Source: Cladochytrium replicatum (lineage: Eukaryota; Chytridiomycota; Chytridiomycetes; Cladochytriales; Cladochytriaceae). From it: a DNA stretch of 64,000 bases. A program made the translations under genes and the position numbers. Below are positions 60,761 to 64,000 of this stretch, piece by piece. Below the pieces are notes generated by a model. It did not search any database. It saw nothing but the letters and a program-made list of their open reading frames with translations, and was not told the origin of the DNA. The stretch spans positions 124,001 to 188,000 of the forward strand of contig JAHLKD010000070.1 in NCBI GenBank assembly GCA_025526935.1. Direction: 5' to 3'. Numbering within the stretch: position 1 is the first letter of the stretch; every line of letters begins with the position of its first letter.

Positions 60761-62738
60761 TCATCGACCCTCTCTTAACCGCATCAGTTGCTTGAAATAG
60801 TCTTTCTCCTGAGTGTACCTAAAATCACCAAAAAAATTTAGAAACTCAGCAATCGTGTCAGTTCGTCCTCACTTCAAAATCACTTACAGAGCTAGCGAGC
60901 TGATCGCGAAGAGTAGTCCGCCCACCGCAATGTGGATTGCGATAGGTCGGAAACTATCGGCTCCTAGCACAGTCCCAGACCACAGCGCAACAACCCACGA
61001 GATGCCAAAGCACGTCCACACCACCACACTCTTCACGTACACATCCGCACTACCTAAATTCTGCCCAAAATATCCCTTGATGAACCGCAAACAAAACCAT
61101 ACTCGCAATGCCATGTTCGCAAGGTTGGCAAGCACAAGCCCAACCGCACCCAAATGCAAAACATTCATCGCGATCATAGCCACCCCCGCAAACGCTCCCC
61201 AGAACACGAGCATCCACCGCGTGAAGCTGTGAAGCTTGTCTTTTGGCGCAACGGCTTGGAAGAAGCCTTCCGTGATGCCGTTGATGCCCATTATGGGGAC
61301 GTATAGGCAGTACGTTGCTAGAGCGTGCGGCGTATCGCCCTTGGCCCATTTTCGGGAGTAAACCAGCTGAATCAGGTCGGCGGAGTAGGTGGTTCCGAAT
61401 GTGAGGAAGTAGAGAGCGATTATTGATTGGATCTTTAGTAGATGGCTGAGGAGGCTCCAAGCAGATTTTTTCTTCTGGGAGGTCGTACTTCCTGTGATTG
61501 TTGTCAGCATCTATGGGGTACCGTCCGGCAATGCAGAAACCTTCATCGGAACTTAGCTCCCTGGAAAAGTACACGCGACTTGCGTCTTCGATCGGCTGAA
61601 AGAGAACGCGCGCAACAAGCGACCCTTTGAAATCGTAAACTAGGTTAGAGCCAGGATATGGTGAACGACGTAAAAGGTACCGAGCCGTTCCACAAAGGAA
61701 TATATTCCTTTGTCATGATCGGAGGCACCTGTTGCAATCAAAACTAGCTGGTCACCATAGGTCAGCACATGCTTCAATGCCGATTGCGTCACAAAAGACA
61801 TGCTGAGCGACCAAAGTTCTGGGGTAGTGAAGTACTCTGATTTCGATCTACCAGCAAGATCAGATCAGACTGACTCTGTTGAAATTCCAAGCTCACTTTT
61901 TATCGACAAGAGTCCGTGGAAAAAAGCCAATGAACCGATTCCATCCGTCTGTGCGAAGAAAATATGCAACGTAATACAATAGCAACACGTCTGCATACAC
62001 CAGTTGCGCGATCGCGTGCGCAAGAAGTCCATAAAATCGCATATCAAAATCTCCATGTTTTTGGCTACTGATCCAACCATAGTATACCACCCCAACGGTG
62101 ACGACAGACCGCGCAATAAATGCGATGCCTTCTACACGCACACGCAGCGAAAAGAGGAGTCGTCTCTGAGCGGCAATGTAAAATGGCTCGGAGCTGAGTT
62201 CAATGATGGCAGCAACCAGATATAAACCGACAGAGATACGGTGGATATCGATATCAGAGCTGGAGTCAGATGATGAAGTGAAGAGTGATCCGAGGGAGAA
62301 GAAGGCAGTAAGGATCGCACCGATGAAGACTGGGATATATGACAGATTCACGACTGCCTGGTTGTAGTTGATTTCGTCATCCACGTTCGCAGTCGTGCTG
62401 TTATCATCCCTATGATCTGATTCATCAGTTGGTGCTGATGATTGAGGTTTCCTCCTTCGTAATCCTGTGCCCGACTCTTTCTCTTCTGCTTTCTCGTCGG
62501 TTTTCTCCTTTGTTTTCAACGATTGTCCCTTGGATCTCAACAATGCATTACGAAATGGCTCCCGTGACACAAAGAGGATTGTTGCCGAGATGAATTCGAT
62601 CGTGTAGACCTGACCGATGACTTCCGGATTCAAGAACCTTGTGAGCACGATTCCGAGCAGGAACGTCCCTATTCTCGACGTGGCCTGCAGCAGCACCAGG
62701 TACCCGGCCCCGGCAATGGCTGTCTTCAGGGTGGACAT
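60761..62738 (-). CDS. RFT1: RFT1, ER lipid-linked oligosaccharide translocation protein
   Basis: ATG 62738 begins KTAIAGAGYLVLLQATSRIG, then FLLGIVLTRFLNPEVIGQVY and FVSREPFRNALLR, the RFT1 N-terminus. A charged cytoplasmic loop (KTKEKTDEKAEEKESG, SDHRDDNS) interrupts the helices. Later: AAIIELSSEPFYIAAQRRLL, YYGWISSQKHGDFDMRFYG, SMSFVTQSALKHVLTYGDQL, KGIYSFVERL|VYDFKGSLVA, RVLFQPIEDASRVYFSREL and YVPIMGINGITEGFFQAVAP. The C-terminal exon (after a phase-2 intron from about 60885) ends KDYFKQLMRLREGR at TGA 60761-60763. This polytopic MATE-like ER membrane protein is required for N-glycos­ylation precursor assembly. Without that last intron a stop would occur at 60884. Confidence 0.92.
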
Positions 62739-62783
62739 TTTATGTGTATTTTACACAGCCATTTACTACCTTTTCGTTTCAAA

Positions 62784-63148
62784 ATGCCCATTGCTCACAT
62801 CATCCGTGACAGAATTGCCCGGCAAGTCGTCGCTGAACACGAAGTCGCTCGCCAAGCTCTCCGCCTCATCATCAGAGACGAATCGCACCCGCTGTCTCTG
62901 CGCATTCAGGCTCAGCTACAACTCAACAACTACCCACGATATGCTAGACCACATGCGATTAAGAACAGATGCGTAGAGACAGGCAAAGCGAGGGTGTGTT
63001 AACAGTGGAAATGCAGATGAATCTTTACATATTTTCTTATGTTTCAATTTTTTAGGGAAACATCAGCGAGTACAAAATCAGCAGGATTGTGTTTCGGCAG
63101 CGGGCCTTGGCGGGAGAGATTCCAGGCGTGAGGAAGGCTTGCTGGTAG
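62784..63148 (+). CDS. Mitochondrial ribosomal protein uS14m
   Basis: Exons 62784-62993 and 63056-63148, phase 0, give 100 aa. The sequence RDRIARQVVAEHEVARQALR then ESHPLSLRIQAQLQLNNYPR, then the S14 block PHAIKNRCVETGKARGNIS, and YKISRIVFRQRALAGEIPGV ending KACW is that of mitochondrial uS14 (yeast Mrp2). The zinc-binding Cys residues of some bacterial S14 are absent, as is usual for the mitochondrial form. Its ATG lies 45 bp from the divergent RFT1 ATG, so both genes use one promoter. This is the second mitoribosomal small-subunit gene in the window arranged this way. Confidence 0.92.
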
Positions 63149-63481
63149 AGGGGTGTACGATGTTTGATGATGTGGACATCTACAAAGAGAAAATGAAGAA
63201 AAATATCGCTGGACTCGATCTCCAGATCAGATCCCTGGGCATACTAGACCCGTTAATGTCTTGGAAGCATTGCAGAAGAGACTCGGGATTGAAGAATCTG
63301 AATTGAATCGGGCGGAATACTGCATTATCGTGTGCTGGACAGCCATCATCATAATTCTTCATTATCATTTGTCCAGATCATATTCACCAAAAACTTCCCC
63401 ATTCTTCAAATACACGTGTGTTTACCACAAACTTAAGGGTCGCGTTTCAACGTTGGCCGGTATTGAAATATATCAATCGAA
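63149..63481. other. Intergenic, between uS14m and UNC-45
   Basis: A frame reading RPVNVLEALQKRLGIEESEL exists near 63250-63310 but connects to no domain or start. The rest appears non-coding. Confidence 0.35.
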
Positions 63482-64000
63482 ATGTCGCCGCCTGCCGCCA
63501 TGGACTCTCAGAAGCAGAACGTTGACTTGGAAAAGACGATAGAAGAGCTTACTGAAGGTTTGCACCGAAGTCTCAGGACATTGTACCATTGTTCTCACAC
63601 TTCAGTTCGGTACAGCTTTAAGAAGCTCGATCGTCGACCCGCTGAAACTGGTGGAACGAGCCCAAGCGTACGAGTCCCAAAAGCAATTCGACAAAGCTTT
63701 TGCGGACGTTCGTGCAGCTCTGCAGATAGACCCACAGAATGAGACCGCAACCAAGGCAATGCAGCGACTTCTTGTGCATGCTGCAGAGGAAGTGAGTCGG
63801 AGGGGGATCACCGACGTGAAAGCACTTCTTGTACAGGCGTGCGTTGAAACTGAAAAATCAGAAGGCGCTGATGCGACCGCATCAGATCGGCAACGGTTCG
63901 AAGCAGCGCAGAAGCTCGCGGTGCTTTCGAAGGAGGACGGAGCTGCGGTTAGGGTTGGAGCGGATGGAGGAAATCAGCTTGTACTTCCTGCTTTTGTTCG
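63482..64000 (+). CDS. UNC-45/UCS-family myosin chaperone, 5' part
   Basis: ATG 63482 opens MSPPAAMDSQKQNVDLEKTI. A 58-bp intron (donor after GAAG near 63558, acceptor ggtacag) restores frame to ALRSSIVDPLKLVERAQAYE. A TPR-like helix pair follows: QKQFDKAFADVRAALQIDPQ, NETATKAMQRLLVHA. Then comes the start of the UCS armadillo region: FEAAQKLAVLSKEDGAAVRV, which corresponds to 'AxxNLVVLAREDAGAE' of UNC45. The family folds the myosin motor domain together with Hsp90. The N-terminal TPR array seems shorter than in animal UNC-45, closer to fungal UCS proteins such as She4/Rng3. The gene continues off the right edge. Confidence 0.72.

Overview
The window is nuclear DNA of a zoosporic fungus, most likely a chytrid. 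Genes lie on both strands and are split by many short GT-AG introns, mostly about 45-85 bp. Several conserved genes belong to motile cilia: ODAD1-type outer-arm docking protein, CFAP298 and IQCH. These sit beside fungal hallmarks such as a pentafunctional AROM locus and fungal C2H2 regulators. No species was assigned. Intron boundaries were worked out by hand from reading-frame phase and protein family conservation. CDS spans therefore run from start to stop and include introns; where the exon sum was checked it closes in frame.

Layout. 1-970: 3' part of an FHIP (FTS-Hook interacting) gene. 1258-2968: mitoribosomal uS17m and a metallophosphoesterase, divergent with 21 bp between start codons. 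3226-3798: small orphan membrane protein. 4378-8108: UBE3A-type HECT ligase with an AZUL zinc finger. 8318-12045: the flagellar pair CFAP298 and ODAD1. 12200-12830: decayed Trf4-type poly(A) polymerase. 13914-15419: C2H2 factor. 16490-18840: repeat island with a dead LINE, a tail-to-tail second copy and a DDE transposase fragment. 19276-23567: LRR membrane protein, SFP1-like zinc-finger protein and a tandem IF1-like ATPase inhibitor. 24060-29057: methyltransferase remnant and a 4.2-kb AROM pseudogene that contains a perfect 38-bp palindrome. 29111-37374: IQCH, SNX3 and NIF3. 37556-43104: a cluster of M43-type secreted metalloprotease genes and fragments, one of which carries a decayed Fanzor (eukaryotic TnpB-like) element in an intron. 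43245-46865: PLP homeostasis protein and CCT6. 47008-52131: ABCC transporter. 53280-54430: STAND/NACHT fragment. 54434-58499: PWWP-like protein, ribosomal uS3 and an ARM-like protein. 58600-59740: decayed GT14 glycosyltransferase. 60761-63148: RFT1 and mitoribosomal uS14m, divergent. 63482-64000: start of UNC-45.

Intact housekeeping genes are packed tightly, often divergently from short shared promoters. Between them lie at least six decayed genes or transposons. The most unusual items are the Fanzor copy nested in a protease intron, the AROM pseudogene with its perfect palindrome, the duplicated IF1 motif in one mitochondrial protein, and an 8-nt micro-exon in SNX3.
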